A stretch of 64,000 nt of DNA, taken from positions 124,001 through 188,000 of the forward strand of contig JACRDF010000006.1 of the NCBI GenBank assembly GCA_016212925.1. Reading direction: 5' to 3'. The notes beneath the pieces were generated by a model. That model had not been told where the DNA came from. It saw nothing but the letters and a program-made list of their open reading frames with translations, and did not search any database. Source of the stretch: Desulfomonile tiedjei. GTDB lineage: Bacteria; Desulfobacterota; Desulfomonilia; Desulfomonilales; Desulfomonilaceae. Position numbers and translations under genes: made by a program. Shown here piece by piece: positions 25,573-33,916 of the stretch. Position 1 is the stretch's first letter, and each line of letters begins with the position of its first letter.

Positions 25573-26709
25573 ATGGGAGCAAGCTTGGAGCCATCCCTGA
25601 AAAGCATTGATCTTCTCATCAAACCCACCCTCGATTGCAATGCCAAATGCATATATTGCCACTCATTAAAACCTCTCAATCGCATGTCCCTTGAGCTTGT
25701 CGAGACGATTTTTCAGAAGTGGGCTTCCTATGCTTCCAAGGAGGGGATCGAACAACTTTCCATCAACTGGCACGGTGGAGAGCCCATGATTATGGGGGCA
25801 TCGTTTTACAGGGGGGTCCTCGACCTGGAGCGAAAGTATTTTCCCAATACGAAGATCTCGCATGCCATGCAATCGAATGCGTGCTTGTACAAGGGTGAAG
25901 TTAGAGATGTCGTTCTCGATCTTGTCTCGGATAGGTCCATAGGCGCGTGTCTAGACCCTTGTCATCCCACTCGATTGCTACCCACCGGTAAGGACTATTA
26001 CGAGCAGTCGGTCCAGGGCTGTTTAAGTTTGATAGATGACGGCTTTGGCGTGAACATGATTTATGTGGTTCACAAGAGGTCGCTTGAAGTAGTGGAAAAG
26101 GTCTACTATTTCTTCAAAAATTTGGGGGTTCGTAATGTCCTGTTTCACCCCCTGGAAGACTTCCAAGGCCCCGACTATCGCCTGACTTCGGAGGATTGGG
26201 GAGAATTCCTTAGAAAGTTGTGGACGGTGTGGGAGGATGACGATTTCGCCTTAACCATCTTCCCTCTCAGCGACTGGAGGGGCAGGATTGTGTTCGGCGA
26301 GCCGGTTGAATCGTGCGAGCATGGTTTGCCCAGGGAGAATCAGCTCCATCTGGTGATCTCTCCCGTGGGAGACCTTTACCCTTGCCATAGATTTCAAGAC
26401 AAGGACCTTTGCCGCATAGGGAACATCGAAAGCATGACTTTCGATGAAGTCGTCCAACATCCGTGGGCGAATCTTCTGAGTGAGAGCAAAAAGAACTTGG
26501 GTGAAATCTGTTCCGCCTGCGAGTTCGTGGGCCTGTGCAGAGCCGGGTGCGTGGCCACACGTCAGCCCAATGCTCCGACTTTGTGGTGTCCGGGCTTGAA
26601 GGACTTCTTCGGATTCCTAAAGGACCGAGGACTTCTCGACAACATGCCGGCCGAGCTAACCGAATGCGACGAGAAACGGTGCCCACACCACGGGTGCCAG
26701 TGCGAATAG
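25573..26709 (+). CDS. Radical SAM/SPASM peptide maturase of the Cys-Arg peptide system
   Basis: 378 residues. The cluster motif C22-NAK-C26-IY-C29 is followed by the SAM-binding HGGEP (about residues 67-71). The C-terminal half is a SPASM domain related to anaerobic sulfatase maturases: CEHGLPRENQ, LYPCHRFQDKDLC, then CSACEF..LCRAGC and a final WCPGLKDFFGFL, enough cysteines for two auxiliary clusters. The last ten residues add CDEKRCPHHGCQC, an extra metal-ligand-like tail. It lies 240 bases after the second peptide gene, same strand, with GGAG about 12 bases before the ATG. The natural reading is that it modifies the Cys-Arg peptides. It has no recognisable leader-binding RRE domain at the N-terminus. 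Sulfatase maturation is unlikely as no sulfatase gene is near. Confidence 0.88.
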   Translation: MGASLEPSLKSIDLLIKPTLDCNAKCIYCHSLKPLNRMSLELVETIFQKWASYASKEGIEQLSINWHGGEPMIMGASFYRGVLDLERKYFPNTKISHAMQSNACLYKGEVRDVVLDLVSDRSIGACLDPCHPTRLLPTGKDYYEQSVQGCLSLIDDGFGVNMIYVVHKRSLEVVEKVYYFFKNLGVRNVLFHPLEDFQGPDYRLTSEDWGEFLRKLWTVWEDDDFALTIFPLSDWRGRIVFGEPVESCEHGLPRENQLHLVISPVGDLYPCHRFQDKDLCRIGNIESMTFDEVVQHPWANLLSESKKNLGEICSACEFVGLCRAGCVATRQPNAPTLWCPGLKDFFGFLKDRGLLDNMPAELTECDEKRCPHHGCQCE

Positions 26710-26879
26710 GCTAGACTGTCGCTCAAGTGCTCTCCCGGAGCACCGTAAATTCCTTCTTCCATAGCCTGAAACGCGACGACAACGCAGGAAAATAGCTCAA
26801 CAATTTGGCGCCGGCGCCGTACGCCGCGCTTCGCGGGGTTAATGGCACCTAATAGGCAGATTCCGGGGAGGTAGACGCG

Positions 26880-27857
26880 GTGAAGAAGCAAGAGAGCAGT
26901 CGTGGGGGAAGAAACCTGAGGAGCACGATTTCTGTTTTCTGCATTGCCGTGGCCATGATGTTGTCGGCCACGGTTCCAGGTTTTTGCCAAGGCCAGAAAA
27001 CCGGCATCACCCTTACCGCGACGGACAAGGCTGCTATGCGAGGCCTCTGCGCTATTGCAGAGGGCGTATCCAACGCGTTGAACGTGTACATGGACGCCAG
27101 AGTCACCGAATTGCTAGTCGGCTCCAGCTTAAGCGAGACTCTCAGAGAGGCCCTTGCCACGCCCGGTACGCGAGTGAATGCAAGCAAAACGTTGGAGGCA
27201 TGGCGGAAGGCGTCCGGAGCATACGAAGCAATTCTGCTGCTGGATATAACAGGCCTCTGTTTGGCATCAGCGCCGACAGGCCTTGTTGATCGCGATTTCG
27301 CCAGTGACCCGGCTTTCCAGACCGCGATCGGCGGAAAACCGGCCTTTTCAGATTTTCACAAATCCGACGTCCTCACTTCTCTTGACCCCAAGTCCAAAGG
27401 CTGGACAATCACCATCGCGGTCCCCATGAAAGCGGATAATAAGGTGGAAGGGGTGCTCATGTCCTTCCTCCAATGGTCGCGGCTATCCGAATTGATCATG
27501 CGTGTACCGGTCGGCAAGACCGGCTAGGTGTGGGTGGTAAACGGTCAGAACCAGGTCATCGTGCACCCGGCCGGTGAGGCCCTTTACGGTGAAAGTGTCC
27601 GGGGCCCTATAATCAAGCTTCCGTTACTTGACGAGTCCATAAAGAAAAGGGTGCCGTACTTGACCTATGAGTTCAAGAACTTCAGGACCGGCAAGATGGA
27701 TGACAAATTCGTGGGGTTTGCCTATCCAACAGGCTATGGAAACTTTCCCGGTCTGGGTTGGACAGTAGGCGCGGGAGCTGACCGATACGAACTGCCAAGG
27801 GACCAATCGATCTTGGAGAAGTTTTTGAGACCATTATTGGAGGAATGGCTCCGTTAG
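26880..27857 (+). pseudogene. Exported Cache-domain sensor protein interrupted by one in-frame TAG
   Basis: A signal peptide (residues 1-38, ending near GFCQG) precedes a dCache-like sensory domain: DFASDPAFQTAIGGKPAFSDFHKSDVLTS and ITIAVPMKADNKVEGVLMSFLQW are typical. At 27525-27527 a TAG interrupts the frame, and the same frame continues for another 109 codons with the second half of the domain (VWVVNGQNQVIVHP; GNFPGLGWTVGAGADRYE). Relatives usually have Tyr at the interrupted place (GKTGY.), so a single-base change from TAT or TAC explains it. No kinase, methyl-accepting or GGDEF output domain is attached. Start is a GTG at 26880. Possible explanations are a nonsense mutation, TAG readthrough, or a sequencing error. 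Confidence 0.75.
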
Positions 27858-28669
27858 AGACTCACCCTGGACGAATCAGGCGCTTGCGCCAGGTCGGCCC
27901 TCAGTTCTGCGGAACTCTCCAGAATCTGATTCAGGAAGTCCTTAATCGCGGAACATGAATATCCGTCCTTCGGCAATTTGAAGTAACCTTCACAATGGCT
28001 GAAAAACCGGCAGGAACAGCATTCTTCCTTACGAACGAAAAGATTCAATTTATGATCGGCCATGAACGTTTCCAGGTTCGCCCCTTGCGTAGCGTTCGCC
28101 AGGCGTTCCGATAGGGTCACTTCTCCGGTATCCGTTACGTAACGGTACGAAGCCGGGTGTTCTTCCTGGATTTGCCATAACGACTCCACTTTTTTGGTCA
28201 GGAACGAGCGAAACAGACCGTAAAAAAGGTCCACAGGTTCTTTGACGTCCGCCTCTCGAATGAAGAAGACAAAGCAGTCCTGAAGCTCCTTTACCAAACC
28301 GGTCTGTGGTTGATCGATTTCGAGCCCAACCCTTAGACCTGCCTGTAATGCCTCCTTGACCACGTCGCTGAAGCCCGCGACCACAGGCACCACCAACCGC
28401 ACAGCTTGTCCTTCTAAGACCTTCCTCCAAGGCAGCAGTGTTCCTTTGTCTGGACTGGCCTCCGTCAAACAAAGATCTACTTGTACAGAAGGAGGCAGGT
28501 CGCGCAGTTCTTCTATTCCGCGGCCCGGCGCCAGGAGCTGCACGGATTTGATTCGGCCGCTGCCATCGTCCAGCGCGGCCTTTACCAGGGCTGCGGAATC
28601 CGAGCTTCTGACCGCAAGGTTTTCAGTAGGATAAGAAGGCAGGAGAGGTAAAGGAACTTTGTAGATCAT
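27854..28669 (-). CDS. SPASM-tail protein lacking a radical SAM cluster, probable partner protein
   Basis: 271 residues, converging with the Cache gene (4-base overlap). There is no C-x3-C-x2-C motif. The central part alternates strand and helix like half of a TIM barrel. The C-terminus carries CCSCRFFSHCEGYFKLPKDG then YSCSAIKDFLNQIL, matching the spacing of the SPASM end of the nearby maturase (CSACEFVGLCRAGC then WCPGLKDFFGFL). Proteins of this kind, with the SPASM tail but without the catalytic cluster, accompany peptide-modifying radical SAM enzymes in other systems. It may bind the precursor or hand over electrons. Assignment to the Cys-Arg system is inference from position and the shared tail. 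Confidence 0.6.
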   Translation of the reverse strand: MIYKVPLPLLPSYPTENLAVRSSDSAALVKAALDDGSGRIKSVQLLAPGRGIEELRDLPPSVQVDLCLTEASPDKGTLLPWRKVLEGQAVRLVVPVVAGFSDVVKEALQAGLRVGLEIDQPQTGLVKELQDCFVFFIREADVKEPVDLFYGLFRSFLTKKVESLWQIQEEHPASYRYVTDTGEVTLSERLANATQGANLETFMADHKLNLFVRKEECCSCRFFSHCEGYFKLPKDGYSCSAIKDFLNQILESSAELRADLAQAPDSSRVSL

Positions 28670-28957
28670 GACCGGCTCTCTTCCTTGGAAAGCGATTAGG
28701 AGGAAATCCAGTGTGCCGCGTGGCGAGGAGCCTCGGCGTGGGCTGCACTCTTACAATGTACCACTTGGGACAGTCTTTGCCAAAGATTTTGTCTGACTCT
28801 TCGTAACTGTTCAGACTTGCGGAGGAGACAACCCGCGCGAAACATGGCAGTTCGGGGATGACCTCTTTTCTGCCCGCAGATGAATGGTAGCAACCCCTGC
28901 AAGCTTGCTATTGAAAAAAAGGTTCCCTCTTGCTAAGATAACATCCTCAGAAACGAT

Positions 28958-29034
<77 letters not shown>

Positions 29035-29093
29035 GCACAACTAAGAATCCGGCCTTGGCTTCGGACCTTTCTTCGCCCGCGACGAACCGGGGA

Positions 29094-29363
29094 TTATGCC
29101 TCTCCGACACTAAGTGCGGCCTCAGCTCGTGAACGGCACACTGTTTCGCAGTTGCCGGTTTTGTCGGGCTCCCAGTTCTCACCACTCATGCACTCGTTGA
29201 AGCATCTCTCATAGATGCCGGTCTTGATGCCCTGGCGGGCATCGGCTTCCTCGTGACCCCTCGATCCGACTCTCCAATTGCTCAGCACGGCACGTGCCGC
29301 CACGAAGAATCCCCCCAGTCCCGCCACTACCAATATCAGAATGATCCAAATGGCGTAGTCCAT
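29094..29363 (-). CDS. Small single-pass membrane protein with C-x3-C pairs
   Basis: 89 residues; the ATG at 29363 has a strong Shine-Dalgarno (AAGGAG, six bases). One membrane segment at residues 2-25 (DYAIWIILILVVAGLGGFFVAA) is followed by a soluble tail with CFNEC and, 15 residues on, CETVC, two C-x3-C pairs suited to disulfides or metal binding. The pattern resembles CHCH-like helical hairpins. The open frame continues upstream, but the extra sequence has no Shine-Dalgarno and looks random. Function unknown. It is the second small Cys-bearing protein within 5 kb of the peptide system. Confidence 0.65.
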   Translation of the reverse strand: MDYAIWIILILVVAGLGGFFVAARAVLSNWRVGSRGHEEADARQGIKTGIYERCFNECMSGENWEPDKTGNCETVCRSRAEAALSVGEA

Positions 29364-29643
29364 GGCCTTCTCCTTTTCTGTTTCTTCCCCTTTGGAGATT
29401 AGATGCAAGACCGAGCATATGGAGTCTTCGAGATCGAGCGAAAACTCGGATAACGGATTACCCTGACCTGAGTTCCGCATTGTTTGGCGTGTAGGAGAAG
29501 ATGGGGAAGGGGCGATCAAGCCATGAAAACAGGCACGTATCGAAGGCCGCCGATGGGGAGCTTGGGCGATGGCGTCCGCACGGGGACTCTCTGTGAGGGG
29601 CGCCGATCGAGGCCCCGCACCTCCGGGAAGCACCTCCCTGTTG

Positions 29644-30216
29644 CTACGGGACGCGCAATATCCAGGAAATGAAATATGTGCACGAGGCACCGCCGTTTTT
29701 CCTGCATCCCTCGGATTCGACGCTTCGCACAAAAACATCAGTGCAATTGGTGGGCTTGAGACGTTGAACAAAGCCTTCGATCATGCCCCGTTCAAAGGAG
29801 CAGGAATACGGCGTCTTGCAGACCATTTTTGCCTTTGCCAAGTAGCCGTCAATCACTTCGCAGGAGTACTCATAAGAACCGATTTCTTTCCCTTTGTGGT
29901 CACGGCGGTAAGCTTCGTCCAGCGAAGCCAAACACGCTTCCAATGACGCTATGTTCGAAGAGAGCTTGGCGTTCATCGCGAACTGCTCCCCTATGCAGAA
30001 CAGCATACTGGAGCCGAATGTTTCGGACACGTCCTGCATAGTGCTGAGAACAGACTGCAAAGGGTAAAACTTGGCGGCCAGAACGTCTCGAATTCCGTTC
30101 CATTCCAGGAGTTTCAGAGCAACATCCCTAGCCTGTGGCGGAAATGCATCTACAAAGCCGAGGATCAAGTCTCCCACCACGGCGGCGTCAGGGTCAACCG
30201 ATTGGAACTCAGGCAT
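29644..30216 (-). CDS. V4R/heme-NO-binding-like sensory domain protein
   Basis: 190 residues with seven or more cysteines. The C-terminal part, DVFVRSVESEGCRKNGGASCTYFISW, matches the end of 4-vinyl-reductase-like (V4R) and related HNOB-like ligand domains, where 'C...GG..C.Y.I.W' is common. The middle (VLSTMQDVSETFGSSMLFCIGEQFA) also fits. These domains sense small molecules or metals. No output domain is attached, so it may signal through a partner. A good start cannot be separated from ATG 30216, which I keep. Confidence 0.55.
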   Translation of the reverse strand: MPEFQSVDPDAAVVGDLILGFVDAFPPQARDVALKLLEWNGIRDVLAAKFYPLQSVLSTMQDVSETFGSSMLFCIGEQFAMNAKLSSNIASLEACLASLDEAYRRDHKGKEIGSYEYSCEVIDGYLAKAKMVCKTPYSCSFERGMIEGFVQRLKPTNCTDVFVRSVESEGCRKNGGASCTYFISWILRVP

Positions 30217-30297
30217 TCACCCTCCCGCGCTTTCTAAAAACCGTTCAGCGGTGGCCGTCGAGTAGGGCCGCACGGCCACCGTACGCCACTACCAGCC

Positions 30298-30498
30298 TTA
30301 AAGGTTCCCGTCCATCATGCCCTTGTAGAAGCCGCATAGACTCCGACATTTCTCTATCTTTTCGTCGTAGCTTCCCTGTAGTTCTCCTCTACACATGGTC
30401 GCTGTCACCGCAAAGCAATCTCTGCCGTGATTAGGATGGGCGGGACACCCAACCTGCTTTCCACACTTGAGAAGATCCCAACAATTCTGAGCCTGCAT
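30298..30498 (-). CDS. Two-CW domain protein
   Basis: 66 residues from the ATG at 30498, which follows AGGAGG by eight bases; an upstream Met at 30537 is less likely. The sequence has CWDLLKCGKQVGCPAHP, then C-F, C-R-G-E-L-Q-G and finally CRSLCGFYKGM. This is the small 'two-CW' protein family, in which paired Cys residues near Trp probably bind a metal; the family occurs widely in Desulfobacterota, often near signalling proteins. Function not known. It sits about 0.4 kb from a sigma-54 activator on the same strand. Confidence 0.8.
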   Translation of the reverse strand: MQAQNCWDLLKCGKQVGCPAHPNHGRDCFAVTATMCRGELQGSYDEKIEKCRSLCGFYKGMMDGNL

Positions 30499-30905
30499 TT
30501 CTTGCCTCCTGAAACTGAATTTTGTCAGATCCGACATTAATGCTCCTTAACCAGCGGTCCTATGAAACCCCGTCGAAGAGGGTTCGTTGACCTCGTCAGG
30601 CGCTGTGCCGGGACAGACAGCGAATCCTGCTGTCTGCCCCTTAAGGGAGCGTATGCCGTCAACCCGACATCGCCTTTGGGGGAACCTCTTATCAAGTTCA
30701 GTGCCAAATTGGCTCAGCCTGGAGGAATGGCAAAAACATGCCGTCGAATCAAGAAGTTACCAAAGAAGGGGTGGGGTCATGGAATTCTCAAAGAACCTTG
30801 AGAGGAGAGCGAGGGTGAGTGCAAAACACTCACATCGAATGGTGCCTGAATAAAGGGTAGTAATATCAAGAGGTCTGAGGAGCGTAAACCGCTCGCGCCG
30901 CGGAG
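30499..30905. other. Intergenic region with a strong hairpin
   Basis: A perfect 8-base-pair hairpin (CAGACAGC, loop GAATCCT, GCTGTCTG) lies at 30614-30636. Forward open frames here (for example 30562-30801) lack Shine-Dalgarno sequences and known motifs. The region may hold an RNA element, but I do not recognise one. Confidence 0.4.
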
Positions 30906-33131
30906 TCAATCCGACTCATCCTCCTCCTCATCAAATGCCAGTGTTTTCATTTGCCTTTTGAGAGCGTGTCGGCTAATGCCAAGGAGGCGGGCCGCTTCAT
31001 GCCTCTTGCCGCCAGACCGCTTGAGCGCATCCTCAATGAGCCGCCGCTTCAACTTGAATACGGTGTCCTTGAACGATCCCTCGTCGAAATCGGTAATCTC
31101 GGTCGGTCGCCGTCCTTGCTCCAACCTATAAAAGCCCGTTTCGGTAACATCAAACTGCCCGGTGCGCGATACTATCAGAGTTTTTTCTAAGAAGTTGCGC
31201 AGCTCTCTTACATTTCCCGGCCACGCGTAATCCATCATCTTATCCATAGTGGACGAATCCACCGCGGGCACCTCGGATATTTGCATTTCCTTAGCAATTT
31301 CAGATAGGAGCTGCTGCACAAGGACAGGGATGTCTTCGCGCCTCCGGCGCAGGGCAGGAATCCGTATGGAAAAGACATCCAAACGGAAGAAGAGGTCTTG
31401 CCGAAACCGACCGCCTTCAACCTCTGCCTCCAAGTCTTTGTTGGTAGCCGCTATTATCCTGACGTTTGCCGAGAGGTTCTTGTCGCCGCCAACCCTTCTG
31501 AACGACTTCGTGTCCAAAAAGGCTAACAGTTTCGTCTGGAGTGGCAGGGTCAACTCAGCTATTTCATTGAGAAAAAGAGTTCCACCTTCCGCCAATTCGA
31601 CCAGTCCTCGCTTGCGTCTCGCAGCGCCGGTGAAGGATCCGCTCTCATGCCCAAAGAGTTCCGATTCCGCCAACGTTGGGGGCAGGGCAGCGGAATTGAT
31701 CGAAAAAAACGGACCAGCCGAGCGGCTGGAATGATCGTGGATGTACCTTGCCAGGTAATCCTTACCGCTGCCACTGGGGCCCAGCAACAAGACCGTACTA
31801 TTAGTCTCGGCAACACGGCGGGCGATAGCCAATGTTGTGCGCATGGCCTGCGATGGATATTCGGATTCACCGTGTTCAGTGGCTGCAAAAGATCTCCTGC
31901 GGTCGGTGACGTCGCGAGATATGCCGCAAATGCCAACCACCTCGTCGTCGCTGTCGCGCAAAGGGACCTTGATATCCAGGAATGTGAGCTTGGCCCCTGC
32001 CACCGGCCTAGTATGTTCTTCCTCGATGATCTCGCCTCGAAGCACACGGGAATCAACTTGCTTCAAATGATCTCCCGCGGTCTTCCCGAAAAGCTCCTTA
32101 TCTGTTTTGCCGATTATCTCCGAACCGGGAAGCCCCAAGAGATTCTCCATGCGGGAATTGACCAGAGTGTACCTGCCGGAGTGGTCCTTTATATAAATGC
32201 AGTCCTGAGCACATTCAAAAATGGCTCTAAAACGCAGCTCGCTCGCGCGTGCTTCCTCTTCGGCCTTGCGTCGCTGCTGGATCTCCATTTGGAGTCTCTT
32301 GTTTGCAGCCACCAGTTCTGCTGTACGCTCGGCTACGCGTTGTTCAAGCTGATCGCGCGCCTCCTGGAGGCTCTTCTGCATTTCCTTGAATTCAGTGGTG
32401 TCAATGGCAACACCTCTGAAGCCTGTCACCTCGTTGTCATGAACAATCGGACCGGCGTATGCAATTACCGGGAAAGTTGTGCCGTCCTTTCGCACGACCG
32501 TGTACTCATTGCTAAGAATTCTTCCGCCTCCCCGCACTTCGCTCATATGCTGGATCAGCTTCGGATGATCCTCAGGAGGCACTACTTCGAAGAAACTCAC
32601 ACCACGCTCAAAATCCTCCCACGTGTAACCCGCGGCTAGAATGCCACTGTTATTGATAAATGTGATCTTGCCGCCGAGGTCGGCCTCAAAAAGCATTTGC
32701 GGCATTAGTTCGGCCATGTCCCTGAATTTCGCTTCACTTAGCCTCAACTGTTTTTCGGCTCTTTGTTTGTACAGGGCAAATTCTATCGTCCACTGAAGTT
32801 GTTTGATGTTAAAGGGCTTGGTAACGAATCCGTAGGGGCCCGGTTCGGTAGAGCGGCGGAATGTGGATTCGTCCGTGTGGGCAGTCATATATACCACCGG
32901 GATATTGAATTTCGAGGTAATTTGCTCGGCCGCTTCTATGCCGTCCATTTCTCCTTCCAACTCGATATCCATAAGAACCAGATCAGGATTCAATTCCTCG
33001 GCATTAACGATCGCGGCTTCCCCGGTCGTGACTTTGACGAGAACTTCATATCCCAGTGAGGCCAGGCTGTTGGCTAAAACTTCTGCAAGGGTCTTTTGGT
33101 CTTCCACTATCATGATGGTGGCATGTGCCAT
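30906..33131 (-). CDS. Response regulator, PAS-PAS, sigma-54 activator
   Basis: About 741 residues from the ATG at 33131 (AAGGAG ten bases upstream); the frame extends to 33239. Order: receiver domain with phospho-acceptor Asp in PDLVLMDIELEG and Lys in VTKPFN; a PAS domain (about 135-260); a coiled coil; a second PAS; then a sigma-54 AAA+ domain with Walker A GPSGSGK, the loop GSFTGA (GAFTGA in most), GTLFLNEIAEL at Walker B (usual Asp-Glu is Asn-Glu), and RQDLFFRLDVF; finally a Fis-type HTH ending LLGISRHALKRQMK. It would activate sigma-54 promoters in response to a kinase not coded nearby. The Asn may weaken ATP hydrolysis, but related Desulfobacterota proteins share it as far as I recall. 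Confidence 0.9.
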   Translation of the reverse strand: MAHATIMIVEDQKTLAEVLANSLASLGYEVLVKVTTGEAAIVNAEELNPDLVLMDIELEGEMDGIEAAEQITSKFNIPVVYMTAHTDESTFRRSTEPGPYGFVTKPFNIKQLQWTIEFALYKQRAEKQLRLSEAKFRDMAELMPQMLFEADLGGKITFINNSGILAAGYTWEDFERGVSFFEVVPPEDHPKLIQHMSEVRGGGRILSNEYTVVRKDGTTFPVIAYAGPIVHDNEVTGFRGVAIDTTEFKEMQKSLQEARDQLEQRVAERTAELVAANKRLQMEIQQRRKAEEEARASELRFRAIFECAQDCIYIKDHSGRYTLVNSRMENLLGLPGSEIIGKTDKELFGKTAGDHLKQVDSRVLRGEIIEEEHTRPVAGAKLTFLDIKVPLRDSDDEVVGICGISRDVTDRRRSFAATEHGESEYPSQAMRTTLAIARRVAETNSTVLLLGPSGSGKDYLARYIHDHSSRSAGPFFSINSAALPPTLAESELFGHESGSFTGAARRKRGLVELAEGGTLFLNEIAELTLPLQTKLLAFLDTKSFRRVGGDKNLSANVRIIAATNKDLEAEVEGGRFRQDLFFRLDVFSIRIPALRRRREDIPVLVQQLLSEIAKEMQISEVPAVDSSTMDKMMDYAWPGNVRELRNFLEKTLIVSRTGQFDVTETGFYRLEQGRRPTEITDFDEGSFKDTVFKLKRRLIEDALKRSGGKRHEAARLLGISRHALKRQMKTLAFDEEEDESD

Positions 33132-33256
33132 TCCGCACGCTCCTTCGAATCCACCGGCGTAGTGCAACTCCCCTACAGGTTTCCTGAGGCAAGAGTGGCG
33201 ATGATCCCGGATTTTCTCATGCTTTTCCCTCTTAGCCAATAGGCCCGGCTGCCGTT

Positions 33257-33766
33257 TTAATCCGGCTTGCCGGTGAGGTACTTGCTGTCGTCAGGCCAGA
33301 TGTCCAGAATTTGGCGCATAATGGCGATTTCGGCTACATGGTACGCGTTGTGGTCGGCTGCCAGGACTATTTCACGGAAAATGGTGTAATTCGGAGCGTG
33401 AGGGATCGGGGCGAACAGGTCAGTTTTTCTGTCCCTGACTATATCTTTCAGCGCCTTCAGATCGCCTTGCATTTGGTCGATGCTCTTCCGCCACCCCTTC
33501 TCGTCCGTCGTTTCGTCGGGATGCGGACGGTAACCTTCCGGATATTCAGGTGAAACGTGATGCGTGTTCCTTATGAATTCCAGGATATCCCACTGGGCGA
33601 TACGGATGTGTTCCACGAAATGCCAGAAGGAATACGGAGTATTGGGGGCCTTGGTGTTGATGTGCTCCAAAGGGAAATTAGCAATCACGTCGTCGAAGCC
33701 CATGTGCGCGTTACCACCCGCTAACAACGCGAGAAGTTCTTCTCTCACCACGTCGTCCGCTTTCAT
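33257..33766 (-). CDS. DinB family protein
   Basis: 169 residues from the Met at 33766 (GGAGG nine bases upstream). It shows the four-helix DinB/YfiT layout: the first helix ELLALLAGGNAHMGFDDVIANF, then YSFWHFVEHIRIAQWDILEFI with a His, and the late HNAYHVAEIAIMRQILDIW. The three histidines fit the metal triad of this family (H in FVEH, HN.YH). DinB relatives are metal-binding thiol transferases or unknown. Nothing in the context indicates a substrate. Confidence 0.82.
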   Translation of the reverse strand: MKADDVVREELLALLAGGNAHMGFDDVIANFPLEHINTKAPNTPYSFWHFVEHIRIAQWDILEFIRNTHHVSPEYPEGYRPHPDETTDEKGWRKSIDQMQGDLKALKDIVRDRKTDLFAPIPHAPNYTIFREIVLAADHNAYHVAEIAIMRQILDIWPDDSKYLTGKPD

Positions 33767-33916
33767 AACATAGCCTCCCCCGTGCAAATTTGCCGCCTCC
33801 TCGCAAGTCTAGCACTTGCTTCCGAGGACGGAAACCAACACACTTGCCCCACCACAGAAGACCTTTCGTACGGCAAGGCCGTTCCGACGGTCTCCCACTA
33901 GCCTCCCTGGCCGTCA

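Noticed and set aside
27525-27527. TAG as pyrrolysine codon
   Set aside because: No pyl genes in the window and Cache domains are not known to use it; kept only as one alternative beside mutation or error.
31647-32639. 330-codon forward frame
   Set aside because: Antisense shadow of the sigma-54 activator; no start site or motif.
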